DNA of 64,000 nt. It comes from Sporosalibacterium faouarense (lineage in GTDB: Bacteria > Bacillota > Clostridia > Tissierellales > VENL01). Shown in pieces: positions 16,441 to 25,886 of this stretch (positions are counted from its first letter, which is position 1; each line of letters begins with the position of its first letter). Under the pieces are notes generated by a model. The model was given only the letters and a program-made list of their open reading frames with translations, was not told the DNA's origin and did no database searches. The position numbers and the translations under genes are program-made. Where the stretch lies: the NCBI RefSeq assembly GCF_016765695.1, contig NZ_JAETGO010000034.1:216129-280128 (forward strand), read 5' to 3'.

Positions 16441-17457
16441 ATGATGAGAAAAAGAAAGTTAATAATATCAGGGCTTTTAGTAGTTCTAATATTAAGTGGA
16501 TTATATATATACAAAACTGGTAATGTTACAACAGATGCAAGTAAGAACAATTATTTAGCATATATACCTAATGTAGATGATGGTACTGTGTCTATTATAG
16601 ACACTTCAAATCAGACTATAGTGGATGAGATTAAAGTAGGTGAGTCCGTATCCCATGGAATAGCAATAACTCCAGATAATCTAAAATTATATACAGGAGA
16701 TTTAGATGATGGTAAAGTTTTTGTATATGATATAAAAGAGAAAAAAGTTATTAAAACTATAGAAACTAACAAAAGAATACATGGTATTGATATCTCACCT
16801 GACGGTAAATATGTACTCTTGGCTAGCGGAGCATTAGAAGTTGATGATAAATATAATTATATTCAATACATTGATACTGAAATTGATGAAGTTACTAAAA
16901 CAATAAAATCTGATGCCAAAAGTCCTGCACATATAGATTTCACAAAAGATAGTAAATATGCATATGTTGCAAATGTTATGTCAAATGATATTTCTATAAT
17001 TGATATTAAAAAAGGAGAGATTATTGACTCAATAAAAGTAGGAATTATGCCTAATGAAGTAGAACCTTCTCCTGATGATAAGTTTGTTTATGTAGCTAAT
17101 GTGCAGGAAGGAAGTATTTCTGTAGTTGATATGGCAGTAAAAAAAGAAATAGATAAGATTAAAGTAAGTCCAGGAACCCATGGAGTAGCGGTTACAAGTG
17201 ATGGTAAGTATGTATGGACTACTAATAGATTTGGTAAAATTGTAGCAATTATTGATGCCAATAAAAGAGAAGTAATTAAGACTATTGAATTAAAAGGAGA
17301 GCCTAATCACGTGTCAATATCTCCAAATGGACAGTATGCATATGTTACTGATTTAGAATCTAACAAACTAATTATATTTGATACTAAAACTTATAAAGTG
17401 ATAAATGAGTTAGAAATAGGCAAGCAACCTCATGAAATAGATTTTGCTAAAATATAG
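16441..17457 (+). CDS. YVTN-type beta-propeller repeat protein
   Basis: 338 residues: N-terminal membrane anchor or signal (LIISGLLVVLILSGLYIY), then about seven repeats of a 40-43 residue unit such as YIPNVDDGTVSIIDTSNQ, YVANVMSNDISIIDIKKG, YVANVQEGSISVVDM and YVTDLESNKLIIFDTKTY. This is the 'YVTN' / cytochrome-D1-like propeller seen in surface and redox-associated proteins. No haem-binding CxxCH or catalytic residue is present. It probably acts as an extracytoplasmic scaffold or ligand-binding protein. Several near-adjacent ATGs exist; ATG 16441 has the best spacing to AGGATAGG. Confidence 0.85.
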   Translation: MMRKRKLIISGLLVVLILSGLYIYKTGNVTTDASKNNYLAYIPNVDDGTVSIIDTSNQTIVDEIKVGESVSHGIAITPDNLKLYTGDLDDGKVFVYDIKEKKVIKTIETNKRIHGIDISPDGKYVLLASGALEVDDKYNYIQYIDTEIDEVTKTIKSDAKSPAHIDFTKDSKYAYVANVMSNDISIIDIKKGEIIDSIKVGIMPNEVEPSPDDKFVYVANVQEGSISVVDMAVKKEIDKIKVSPGTHGVAVTSDGKYVWTTNRFGKIVAIIDANKREVIKTIELKGEPNHVSISPNGQYAYVTDLESNKLIIFDTKTYKVINELEIGKQPHEIDFAKI

Positions 17458-17491
17458 TTTTGGTAAAAAATAAAGAAAGAGGGGGGCATAT

Positions 17492-18169
17492 ATGTCATAT
17501 TTAGACCAATACGCTTATGGACTTTGGGGTAGAGTATTAGTTAATATAGTATTCCTTGTAGGTTTTACTTACTATATATTTAAACCTCAGGCTAAGAGAG
17601 AATGGAGATCAATGGGAGCTTATGCTGCATTTGCAGTAGCCTTATTTACAGAAATGTATGGTTTTCCACTTACTATATATTTTCTGACATCAGTACTTGG
17701 AAATAACTATCCTGTACTTGATCCATTTACCCATGTAAATGGACATTTATGGGTAGTATTAGCAGGTGGATCAAAGGTTTTGTTTTCAATAATACATCCA
17801 TTAAGTAATTTAATAATAATGTTAGGACTACTTGTTATACACATGGGTTGGAAAGGGATTCATAGTGGTAAGGGCGAGTTGGTTACCACTGGGATATATA
17901 AATATATAAGACATCCCCAATACACTGGATTTATGTTAATAATAACTGGATTTCTAATTCAATGGCCGACTATTATTACACTAATAATGGCACCAATTCT
18001 ATTTATTATCTATATTAGATTAGCTAAGAAAGAAGAAGAATTAATGATTAAGACCTTTGATGAAGAGTATATCAAATTCAAAGAAGAAGTTCCTGCATTT
18101 ATCCCTAATAGAAGGATAAGATTAAAAGATTTCTTTAAAAGAAAATCACAACAAAGTATAGAGGAATAA
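17492..18169 (+). CDS. ICMT/PEMT-type integral membrane methyltransferase
   Basis: 225 residues with about five membrane helices and the conserved C-terminal signature GIYKYIRHPQYTGFMLIITG ... EEEELMIKTFDEEYIKFKEE, shared by isoprenylcysteine carboxyl methyltransferases and bacterial phospholipid methyltransferases. The RHP-Y and EE motifs form the SAM-binding site. The bacterial substrate is unknown. ATG 17492 follows GAGGGGGG, and it forms the end of the unit with the propeller. IS66 inserted 70 bases after its stop and separates it from rpoN. Confidence 0.85.
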   Translation: MSYLDQYAYGLWGRVLVNIVFLVGFTYYIFKPQAKREWRSMGAYAAFAVALFTEMYGFPLTIYFLTSVLGNNYPVLDPFTHVNGHLWVVLAGGSKVLFSIIHPLSNLIIMLGLLVIHMGWKGIHSGKGELVTTGIYKYIRHPQYTGFMLIITGFLIQWPTIITLIMAPILFIIYIRLAKKEEELMIKTFDEEYIKFKEEVPAFIPNRRIRLKDFFKRKSQQSIEE

Positions 18170-18174
18170 TTATA

Positions 18175-18214
18175 ACAGCTTAGCTATTAGAGAATTAACT
18201 AGATGCTAAGCTGT
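18175..18214 (+). terminator. Hairpin after the methyltransferase gene
   Basis: ACAGCTTAGC (18175-18184) pairs with GCTAAGCTGT (18205-18214); 10-bp stem, 20-base loop, modest T content after it (ATTTATT). Confidence 0.5.
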
Positions 18215-18230
18215 ATTTATTAAATAGGAC

Positions 18231-18238
18231 TAATAAAC
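18231..18238 (+). repeat. IS66 target-site duplication, left copy
   Basis: TAATAAAC, repeated exactly at 20823-20830 on the other side of the element. Eight bases is the usual duplication length for IS66. Confidence 0.92.
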
Positions 18239-18362
18239 GTAAGCGTACAATAATAGATGGATTCCCTAATGAACATTCAAATGAGACAATAAAAAAATAG
18301 TAACACTTTGAAAGTAATTACACGTGTTACAAACACTTTAAAAGTCTCAGGAGGAATGTCAT

Positions 18363-18725
18363 ATGGATATGAGAGAGGTAAATCATCAAGTAAGAATTCA
18401 AGAATGGCGACAAATAATCTCAGAGTGCAGAAACAGTGGAAAGCCCGTAAGAGAGTGGTGTGCAGAAAACTCCATCAAGGCAAGTAGATATTACTACTGG
18501 TTAAGGGTAATCCGCAATGAATCATTAGTACTCATGCAAAGAGATTCTCAAATAGCACAATCATCCTTTGCTGCAGTCATGGTAAAAGAAACAGAGGCAC
18601 TATCAGTAAAAAGTAATGACACATGTGCAGTAGTAAAAGGGAGAAATTTTTCTGTAGAAATAAAAAATGGAGCCAATATCGAAACCTTAGAAAACACCCT
18701 ACGGGTATTAAACAATCTATGTTAA
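18363..18725 (+). CDS. tnpA: IS66 accessory protein TnpA
   Basis: 120 residues, small IS66 OrfA. The N-terminal half is a helix-turn-helix-like domain with QEWRQIISECRNSGKPVREW and the SRYYYWLR motif typical of the family. It is required with TnpB for IS66 transposition; its exact role is unknown. ATG 18363 follows AGGAGG. It overlaps tnpB by seven bases. Confidence 0.9.
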   Translation: MDMREVNHQVRIQEWRQIISECRNSGKPVREWCAENSIKASRYYYWLRVIRNESLVLMQRDSQIAQSSFAAVMVKETEALSVKSNDTCAVVKGRNFSVEIKNGANIETLENTLRVLNNLC

Positions 18726-19075
18726 CAGAGTTGAGTGGATTCGTTCATGTTTATGTAGCATGTGGTCACACAGACATGAGAAAATCAATAGACGGCTTAG
18801 CAGCCATTGTCACTCAAAATTTCAAGCTAGACCCCTTTGATAAAAGTCTGTTCCTATTCTGCGGAAGAAGGCGGGACAGAATAAAGGGTCTTCTTTGGGA
18901 AGGGGATGGATTTCTCCTTCTATACAAGCGTTTAGAAGGAGGGAGCTTCAACTGGCCCAAAAATCCACAGGAAGTAATAAAGTTAACGCCCCAGCAATAT
19001 CGATGGCTTATGGAGGGACTATCAATTCACCAGAAAAACACCATCCCAAAGCTTGATAAAAAAAGATTAATTTAA
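18719..19075 (+). CDS. tnpB: IS66 accessory protein TnpB
   Basis: 118 residues, IS66 Orf2 family, with VYVACGHTDMRKSIDGLAA at the N-terminus, LFLFCGRRRDRIKGLLWEGD, and GSFNWP, all diagnostic. ATG 18719 overlaps the tnpA stop (ATGTTAA), so translation is probably coupled. A frame extension upstream to 18623 lies entirely inside tnpA. Confidence 0.92.
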   Translation: MLTELSGFVHVYVACGHTDMRKSIDGLAAIVTQNFKLDPFDKSLFLFCGRRRDRIKGLLWEGDGFLLLYKRLEGGSFNWPKNPQEVIKLTPQQYRWLMEGLSIHQKNTIPKLDKKRLI

Positions 19076-19187
19076 GTGCTCAAAAGCGTTGAAAAACAGC
19101 GTATTTTGAGTTCTTTTTTATAGCTTTCAAAGACAAAAAATGGTATAATTAAAGGAGATAAAAACACTGAAAGAAGGCTGAATTTAG

Positions 19188-20765
19188 GTGACTGAAAGCT
19201 CAATAATAAAAACACTTCAAAATACAATTGAATCACAAAATAAGATAATAGAAGACTTAAGAAAAGAGCTTCAGAGAGCCAATGAGAATGTAGAATTGCT
19301 ACTAAAGAAGCTTTACGGCAGAAAGACTGAAAAAACATCTGTAATTGATGGTCAACTTGTAATTGAAGAAGTTGCCATGGGATTATTTAATGAAGCAGAA
19401 GCAAACGAAGACCCAACAGTACTAGAGCCCGTACCCTTTGAAGAACCCATAAAAAGAACCCGTGCAGGGTATAAGAGAAAAAAAGCCTTTAAAGACCTTC
19501 CTCAGCAGGATCAAGTATTCAAGCTAGAAGAATCTCAACGAAACTGTCCCTCCTGCGGAGCAGGACTATCGGAAGCAGGGAAAAAATTCTTGCGCTCTGA
19601 AATCAAGTATATCCCAGCAGAAATCAGTATAGTAAACATATATCAGGAGACCTACGAATGCAGAAGTTGTAAAAAAGAAGGTCGCCCATCTATATTTAAT
19701 CCATACACTCCTGAACCAGTATTACAACACTCCTATGCAACGGCATCAAGTGTAGCCTGGTCAATGTATCAAAAATTCGTACAGGCAGTTCCCCTATATA
19801 GGCAGGAAAAAGATTGGAAGCAAATGGGCTTTCCAATAAGCAGGTCAACTCTCTCAAATTGGATACTAAAGACATCAGAAGAATGGTTAGAGCCCGTAGT
19901 AAAGAGGCTTCATGAAGAACTTCTAAAAGAAAAGTATCTTCATTCAGATGAGACTCCTGTACAAGTATTAAATGAGCCTGGGAAGAAGAATACCACAAAG
20001 TCATACATGTGGGTATATGCCACATCTAAGGGGGCAAATAACCCAATAAGAATTTTCCAGTATGAAACCGGAAGAGCCGGTGATAATGCAAGGGAATTTC
20101 TTAAAGGATTTGATGGATATCTTCATACAGATGCATATTCAGGATATGGAAAAGTCAAAGACATCAAGCACTGCTTATGTTGGGCTCATGTCCGAAGGTA
20201 TTTTGTGGACGCAAGTCCAAAAGATATGAAGAGTCTAGAGGCAACCCTTGCAGCAACAGGAATTGCATACTGCAATCAGCTATTTGATTGGGAGAGAAAA
20301 TTTAAAGAACTTACTCCTAAAGAGCGAAAAGAGCAGCGTCTAAAAAATGAAAAACCAGTATTAGATGCCTTTTGGTCGTGGGCAGAAAAAACAAAAAAAG
20401 AAGTACTCCCAAAATCTAAGATAGGAGTAGCTCTTCAATATGCAATCAATCACAAAGAAAAGCTAGAAACCTATCTAGAAGATGGAAGCTGTGTAATATC
20501 AAACAACATAGCGGAAAACAGCATCAAACCATTCACAGTTGGAAGAAAGAATTGGGAGTTTTGCGGTAGCCCGCAAGGGGCAAAAGCTAGTGCCTGTGTC
20601 TATTCCCTGGTTGAAACAGCAAAGGCAAATGGGCTAAATCCTTATAAGTATTTAGAATTTATGTTATCAAGGCTACCAGGGTCAAATTTTAAAACCAATC
20701 CAAAAGTTCTGGACTTAATGCTTCCTTGGGATTCATTAGTTCAAAAGATATGTAAAGATAACTAA
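19188..20765 (+). CDS. tnpC: IS66 transposase TnpC
   Basis: 525 residues. The N-terminus has a leucine-rich coiled coil (about 1-45), then a zinc-binding region (NCPSCGAGL ... CRSCKKEG), and a DDE catalytic core: HSDETPVQ, LHTDAYSGY and the Glu in SNNIAENSIKPFTVGRKNW. The C-terminal IS66_C segment GLNPYKYLEFMLSRLPGSNF is complete. GTG 19188 follows AATTTAGGTG. Fragments of two other, diverged IS66 transposases lie at 39.7-40.0 kb. Confidence 0.95.
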   Translation: MTESSIIKTLQNTIESQNKIIEDLRKELQRANENVELLLKKLYGRKTEKTSVIDGQLVIEEVAMGLFNEAEANEDPTVLEPVPFEEPIKRTRAGYKRKKAFKDLPQQDQVFKLEESQRNCPSCGAGLSEAGKKFLRSEIKYIPAEISIVNIYQETYECRSCKKEGRPSIFNPYTPEPVLQHSYATASSVAWSMYQKFVQAVPLYRQEKDWKQMGFPISRSTLSNWILKTSEEWLEPVVKRLHEELLKEKYLHSDETPVQVLNEPGKKNTTKSYMWVYATSKGANNPIRIFQYETGRAGDNAREFLKGFDGYLHTDAYSGYGKVKDIKHCLCWAHVRRYFVDASPKDMKSLEATLAATGIAYCNQLFDWERKFKELTPKERKEQRLKNEKPVLDAFWSWAEKTKKEVLPKSKIGVALQYAINHKEKLETYLEDGSCVISNNIAENSIKPFTVGRKNWEFCGSPQGAKASACVYSLVETAKANGLNPYKYLEFMLSRLPGSNFKTNPKVLDLMLPWDSLVQKICKDN

Positions 20766-20822
20766 GGGGATGACGATGTCATCCCCTATGATTTTTCAAC
20801 CCATATTTTATTATACGCTTAC

Positions 20823-20830
20823 TAATAAAC
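20823..20830 (+). repeat. IS66 target-site duplication, right copy
   Basis: TAATAAAC, identical to 18231-18238, immediately after the right terminal repeat. Confidence 0.92.
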
Positions 20831-20892
20831 TATTGTAAGTATATTAATTTATCGATTTCAAATAATAGGATAAAACCATAATAGTATGTGAG

Positions 20893-22293
20893 ATGATTAA
20901 TATGGAAATGAACTTCAATATGAATATGCAACAACAGCAAAAGCAGAAATTAATAATGACTACAGAAATGAGACAAGCATTAAAAATTTTACAACTAAAT
21001 TCTAATGAGTTAAATGCACTCATTCAAGAGGAGTTAATGAATAACCCTGTATTAGAGATTAATAGCAGAAATGATGATATAAAAGATTCAAGAAAAGAAG
21101 AAGAGTTAAGTAGTTGGAAAAAAAGCTTATTAGAGGGTAGTTATCAAAAAAGTTATAATAGTCATGGTAAGGAATGGCAGGATGAGGATAAAAAAGATTT
21201 TAACAACTATATATCAATTACTCAAACTCTTAAGGAACATTTACTATTTCAACTTAATATGCAAAACCTATCTGAGTTAGAAAAAGACATTGCAGAGTAT
21301 GTTATTGAAAATATAGATGAGAATGGATATCTAAATTATGGTAATCCAGAGATTGTAGAAAAGTTTGGAGTATCGATAGATGAAATTAATAAAATTGTGG
21401 ATATAATACAAAGTTTTGACCCAGTAGGAGTAGGAGCTAGAGACTTAAAGGAATGTTTGTTAATACAACTTAAAGAAAAAGAATATGAAAATCCAGTTGT
21501 ATTGAATATAGTAAATAACTATTTGGCTGATTTGAAGAACAACAAACTTAATTATATTGCAACTAAATTGAATGTATCAGTAAAAGTAGTGCAAAATTCT
21601 CTAGATATTATTAGAACCTTAGAGCCTAAACCTGGAAGATTATTTAGCAACTCAAAGGATACTCAATATATTAATCCAGATATAAATATTATTAAAAGGG
21701 ATGGAGAATACATAGTAATAATGAATGATATCTCTGCTCCGAGATTAAATATAAGTAGATATTATAAAGCTCTTAATAGCAAAGAAGATTTAGATGAGGA
21801 AACCAAAACTTACATTAATAATAAGATAAATTCAGCAATAAGATTGATATCAAATATAGAACAAAGAAGAAATACTATATATAGCATAGTAACAGAGATC
21901 CTTAAATATCAAAGTGGATTTTTCGAAAAAGGCAAATTATATCTCAAACCTATGACATTAAAAGATATTGCATTAGTGTTAGATATCAATGAATCAACAG
22001 TAAGTAGGGCAATTAATGATAAATATGCTGAAACGCCTATGGGAACTTTTGCATTAAGATTTTTCTTTCAAGGAGGAAAAACCAAGAGAGCAGGAGAGGA
22101 AATTTCAACACAATCAATAAAGTTAATTTTAAAAGATATAATAGCTAAAGAAAATCCAACAAAGCCTTTAAGTGACCAAGATTTAAGTAATATGTTTAAA
22201 AATAGAGGTATTGATATATCAAGAAGAACTATAGCTAAATATAGAAATGAACTTAATATACCTTCTTCTACACAACGAAGAAGATATGAATAA
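20893..22293 (+). CDS. rpoN: RNA polymerase sigma-54 factor
   Basis: 466 residues with all three sigma-54 regions: a Gln/Met-rich region I (QQQQKQKLIMTTEMRQALKI ... LNNPVLEI-like), a core-binding region (about 110-300) and the DNA-binding region III with a helix-turn-helix and the RpoN box SRRTIAKYRNELNIPSS near the C-terminus. It directs transcription from GG-N10-GC promoters and needs an AAA+ activator, which is encoded just downstream. The start is ATG 20893 or the ATG three codons later; neither has a strong ribosome-binding site. IS66 sits 70 bases upstream. Confidence 0.95.
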   Translation: MINMEMNFNMNMQQQQKQKLIMTTEMRQALKILQLNSNELNALIQEELMNNPVLEINSRNDDIKDSRKEEELSSWKKSLLEGSYQKSYNSHGKEWQDEDKKDFNNYISITQTLKEHLLFQLNMQNLSELEKDIAEYVIENIDENGYLNYGNPEIVEKFGVSIDEINKIVDIIQSFDPVGVGARDLKECLLIQLKEKEYENPVVLNIVNNYLADLKNNKLNYIATKLNVSVKVVQNSLDIIRTLEPKPGRLFSNSKDTQYINPDINIIKRDGEYIVIMNDISAPRLNISRYYKALNSKEDLDEETKTYINNKINSAIRLISNIEQRRNTIYSIVTEILKYQSGFFEKGKLYLKPMTLKDIALVLDINESTVSRAINDKYAETPMGTFALRFFFQGGKTKRAGEEISTQSIKLILKDIIAKENPTKPLSDQDLSNMFKNRGIDISRRTIAKYRNELNIPSSTQRRRYE

Positions 22294-22336
22294 GATTATT
22301 AAATAGATTGTAGCAAATAAAACGTAAAAAGTAAGT

Positions 22337-22364
22337 ACTATTTAGTATAAATAGTGATTTTTTT
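22337..22364 (+). terminator. rpoN terminator
   Basis: ACTATTTA (22337-22344), loop GTA, TAAATAGT (22348-22355), then GATTTTTTT. Confidence 0.7.
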
Positions 22365-22688
22365 GGCTCTTTGTCAATAGTTGAGTGGGATAAGTTTTAA
22401 TCCCGCTCGATTATTACAATAGAGCCTATTTTAAACTCATTATAGCCCTAATCATGAAAATAGAAATAATACTTATAATTATTAGATAAAGAACACTCAA
22501 ATAATAATCAGACTATGCAGTAAAACAAGAAAAGTTTATGACCTGTATTTTGCTATAAGTATTATTATATTAATTGATTTTTAACTTATAAAATTAATAA
22601 TGATATAATAATTAAATAGTAAATATATTTAATCTATAGTCAATGAATTATCAAAGGCAAGGAATAATCATATAAGGAAGTGTTTTTG
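22365..22688. other. Intergenic region with a second hairpin
   Basis: About 320 bases without a gene. GGCTCTTTGTCAATAGTTGA (from 22365) resembles the terminal repeat of an IS or MITE end, and GAGTGGGAT (22383-22391) pairs with ATCCCGCTC (22401-22409). No partner repeat was found nearby, so it may be a solitary IS end. The rest is AT-rich. Confidence 0.4.
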
Positions 22689-24080
22689 GTGGACCAAAGA
22701 AAAAAAGACTTATTATTTATTGGAATTAGTATTACAATTATAACTTTTCTTCATTATTTTACAATCTCTACGAAATGGGATATTCACGAATTTTATAGAA
22801 GACTTTATTATATTCCTATTATACTTTCGGCATTTAAGTTTAGACTAAAGGGTGGTATCATTACTCCTATGATAATTGGTATTATCTATGCTCCACACCT
22901 ATTTATATATTTTGGTAAAATAGATATAGCTATATTAAATCAATTTTTAGAAATTATAATGTTTATAATTGTTGGTGTAATAACAGGATTTTTAGTAGAG
23001 TCTGATTTTAATAAAAAGAAATTATTAGAACTTCAAATTAAAAGGGTAACTAATCTAGAGAACTATACAAGAAATATTTTGGATAGTATTACAAATGTTG
23101 TAATAGCAACTGACAATGACTTTAATATTCAATCTATAAATCAAGAAGGTAGTAAACTATTTGGAGTATCAGTTAATAATATTAATAAGAAGTTAAGTAG
23201 TATATTTATTGAATATCAAAGAATTGAAGAATTGATTACCAATGTCATGGAAAATAAGACTTATCCAGAAAGTATTGAAACTAGTTGTAGAACAAGCAAT
23301 GATAAAGTAATAGACGTGAAACTATTAATATATCCCTTACGAAATATTGTTAATAAAACTGAAGGGATAGTAATAGTTTTAGAAGATATAACAGAACTTA
23401 GAAAACTAGAAAATCAAGTAAGAAGAGCTGAGAAATTATCTGCTGTGGGGGAACTTGCTTCAGGTGTAGCTCATGAGATTAGAAATCCTATGGGAATAAT
23501 TAAGACCATATCTCAAACTATCCATAAAGAGATGAAAGATCAAGAGATGAAAGAAGGAATAGAGATAATAATTCATGAAATAGATAGAGCAAATAAGGTT
23601 ATTAAAGAACTACTAGACTTTGCTAAACCATCAATACAACAAGTCAAACTATATAGTATAGACAAACTAATAAAAGAAATACTTCTAATTACTACAAAAT
23701 TTGCCCAACAGTATCATGTAGATATTAAATATACATCTATAGAAGATGTTAAAATCCTACTAGATTCAGAGAAACTAAAGCAAGGATTTATCAATATAGT
23801 ATTTAATGCAATTCAAGCAATGCCAGATGGGGGACATGTAAATATTAACTTTAGAGTTAAGGAAAAATGGGCTGAAATTATTTTCAAAGATAATGGGACA
23901 GGGATACCACAGGATAAATTAGAAAAGGTTTTTGAACCGTTCTATACTACAAAGAAACAGGGAACGGGATTAGGACTAGCAATAACTCATAGAATTATTG
24001 AAGAGCATAAAGGATATATGGAGATTGAAAGTCAGTTAGGAAAAGGAACAAAAATAATTATTAATTTACCCATTAGATAG
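22689..24080 (+). CDS. Membrane sensor histidine kinase (NtrB/AtoS-like)
   Basis: About 463 residues: four or so N-terminal membrane segments (about residues 8-105) with little extracytoplasmic sequence, a PAS domain (about 120-240), HisKA with AVGELASGVAHEIRNPMG (phospho-accepting His near 261) and a HATPase domain (FINIVFNAIQAMPDGG, DNGTGIP, TGLGLAI). The sensor has short loops, so the signal may be sensed in or near the membrane. It is followed 13 bases later by its sigma-54 activator. GTG 22689 is chosen for spacing to AAGGA; GTG 22680 is too close. Confidence 0.9.
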   Translation: MDQRKKDLLFIGISITIITFLHYFTISTKWDIHEFYRRLYYIPIILSAFKFRLKGGIITPMIIGIIYAPHLFIYFGKIDIAILNQFLEIIMFIIVGVITGFLVESDFNKKKLLELQIKRVTNLENYTRNILDSITNVVIATDNDFNIQSINQEGSKLFGVSVNNINKKLSSIFIEYQRIEELITNVMENKTYPESIETSCRTSNDKVIDVKLLIYPLRNIVNKTEGIVIVLEDITELRKLENQVRRAEKLSAVGELASGVAHEIRNPMGIIKTISQTIHKEMKDQEMKEGIEIIIHEIDRANKVIKELLDFAKPSIQQVKLYSIDKLIKEILLITTKFAQQYHVDIKYTSIEDVKILLDSEKLKQGFINIVFNAIQAMPDGGHVNINFRVKEKWAEIIFKDNGTGIPQDKLEKVFEPFYTTKKQGTGLGLAITHRIIEEHKGYMEIESQLGKGTKIIINLPIR

Positions 24081-24093
24081 GGAGGGACAACTA

Positions 24094-25455
24094 ATGACTA
24101 AGAATATTTTAATAGCAGACGATGAAAAGAATATGATTTGGGCTATAAAAAGAGCTTTAAAAGATGAAAATTATTCAATATTTTCAGCTGCAGATGGAGA
24201 GGAAGCAGTTAAACAAGTAAAGTCAAAGAACTTACAACTAGTACTATTAGACCTAAGAATGCCAAAAATGGATGGAATGGAAGCCTTAAAAGAAATTAAA
24301 AAAATAAATGCTGACTTACCAGTAATTATGATAACTGCCCATGGAACTATGGAGTCTGCTGTAGAAGCTATGAAAATTGGAGCTTTAGATTATATTTCTA
24401 AACCCTTTGATGTAGATGAATTAAAGATTCAAATTAGAAAAGCTATAGATGTTGGAGATATGTCAAGACAAATAGAGTTTTTAACTGAAGAACTACAAAA
24501 TGCTACTGGTAAAATTATTATTGGTGATAGCCATAAAATGAAGGAAATCCTTGAAATGGTCAATAGGGTTTCAAAAAGCAATGCAACTATCTTAATAACT
24601 GGAGAAAGTGGCACAGGAAAAGAACTTATTGCTAATGCAATACATTATAGCAGTGACAGAAGTAATAAACCATATATTAAGGTTAACTGTGGTGCACTTC
24701 CAGAGGGTTTATTAGAAAGTGAACTTTTTGGCCATGAAAAGGGTGCATTCACTGGAGCTATAGAAAGAAAAATTGGTAGGTTCGAAAGAGCCGACGAAGG
24801 GACTATTTTCTTAGATGAAATAGGAGAGATTAGTCTAGCAATGCAGGTAAAACTTCTAAGAGTCCTTCAAGAAAAAGAAATAGAGAGGGTAGGAGGGACT
24901 GAAACAATAAAAATTGATACAAGGGTCATTGCTGCAACAAATAAAGATTTGCTAGAAATGGTTGAAAAGGGTGAATTTAGAGAAGATTTATATTATAGAC
25001 TAAATGTGATTCCTATTGAACTTCCACCCCTTAGAGAAAGAAAAGAGGATATAGTAAGTTTAGTAGATTACTTTCTTGATAAATACTGTAAAGAGATAGG
25101 TAGAAACAAAATGGAAATTAGTAAGAATGCTTTAGATTATTTGATTGATTACAAATGGAAGGGTAATATAAGAGAACTTGAAAATATAATTGAAAGACTA
25201 GTTATACTTAATCAAAAGGGAAAAATTGAAAAGACAGATTTACCTAAAGATATACTATACCAGGAACAAGCTAATACAGACTTTACATTACCTACAGAGG
25301 GGATAAATCTAGAGGAAGTTGAACAAAGTCTTATAAGACAGGCACTTGAATCAACTGATTATAATCAGAGCAAAGCAGCAAAGTTATTAGGAATAACAAG
25401 ACATACACTTATATATAGAATGGATAAATACAAGATTGATAGTAATAAAGAATAA
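24094..25455 (+). CDS. Sigma-54-dependent response regulator (NtrC family)
   Basis: 453 residues: receiver domain (about 1-120, phospho-accepting Asp near 53 in LLDLRMPKMDG), AAA+ domain with Walker A GESGTGKE, the sigma-54-contacting loop GAFTGA near 219, and Walker B IFLDEIGE, then a Fis-type HTH (DYNQSKAAKLLGITRHTLIYRMDKY). Together with rpoN and the upstream kinase it completes a two-component sigma-54 circuit, and is the natural candidate activator for the five GG-N10-GC promoters in this window. ATG 24094 follows GGGAGGG. Confidence 0.95.
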   Translation: MTKNILIADDEKNMIWAIKRALKDENYSIFSAADGEEAVKQVKSKNLQLVLLDLRMPKMDGMEALKEIKKINADLPVIMITAHGTMESAVEAMKIGALDYISKPFDVDELKIQIRKAIDVGDMSRQIEFLTEELQNATGKIIIGDSHKMKEILEMVNRVSKSNATILITGESGTGKELIANAIHYSSDRSNKPYIKVNCGALPEGLLESELFGHEKGAFTGAIERKIGRFERADEGTIFLDEIGEISLAMQVKLLRVLQEKEIERVGGTETIKIDTRVIAATNKDLLEMVEKGEFREDLYYRLNVIPIELPPLRERKEDIVSLVDYFLDKYCKEIGRNKMEISKNALDYLIDYKWKGNIRELENIIERLVILNQKGKIEKTDLPKDILYQEQANTDFTLPTEGINLEEVEQSLIRQALESTDYNQSKAAKLLGITRHTLIYRMDKYKIDSNKE

Positions 25456-25589
25456 GGTAAGTGATTGAACCCCCCCTCGGCTAAAAATATAATTTATGGA
25501 TATAAGAAATATTGATATTCTAACTTATTTATGTTCATATCAGTTATAATAGTTTATGGTAAAAGAATGAAAAAGGGGAGATACAATAT

Positions 25590-25847
25590 ATGAAGTCATT
25601 TATCCGTAACACAGTTATTGTAGCAATAGTAGCATTTATACTGCAATTTATATGGGAGTATGTACAATGTGGAACATTTTATACGATGGATGATTTAACT
25701 GGACACACAAGACTTATGATGAGTGCAACTATTGGGGACATGAATATGAGTATAATATTATACTGGTTATTGATATTCATTAATAAAGATATAGGTAGTG
25801 TAAAAAGAATTCTGTGCTTTGGTAAAATAAGTAACTCCTTTATGTAA
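25590..25847 (+). pseudogene. Membrane protein truncated by the IS256-type element
   Basis: The first 68 codons (25590-25794) are native: two hydrophobic segments (IVAIVAFILQFIWEYV; MSIILYWLLIFI) separated by a polar loop. The element's left terminal repeat begins at 25795, so the last 17 codons come from the IS and the real C-terminus is missing. No continuation is seen beyond the right end at 29436. ATG 25590 follows AAAGGGGAG. The family is not recognised. Confidence 0.7.
25795..25840 (+). repeat. IS256-type terminal inverted repeat, left
   Basis: GTAGTGTAAAAAGAATTCTG... to CTCCTT; it matches, with a few changes and gaps, the reverse complement of 29393-29436 (GTAGTGTAAATAAATCTGTG...). 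Each is the transposase-proximal end of its own element. Confidence 0.8.
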
Positions 25848-25886
25848 ATGATTAACAAATAAAACAAACCAGAGAGGAGTTTTACT

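Larger units (their letters stand above)
18239..20822 (+). mobile_element. Intact IS66-family insertion sequence
   Basis: 2584 bases bounded by terminal inverted repeats (GTAAGCGTACAATAATA at 18239; reverse complement of TTTTATTATACGCTTAC ending at 20822) and flanked by a perfect 8-bp duplication. It carries the three IS66 genes tnpA, tnpB and tnpC, all intact, so it is probably a recent and possibly active insertion. It lies about 70 bases upstream of rpoN and is transcribed towards it, so it may have replaced the native rpoN promoter region. Confidence 0.95.
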
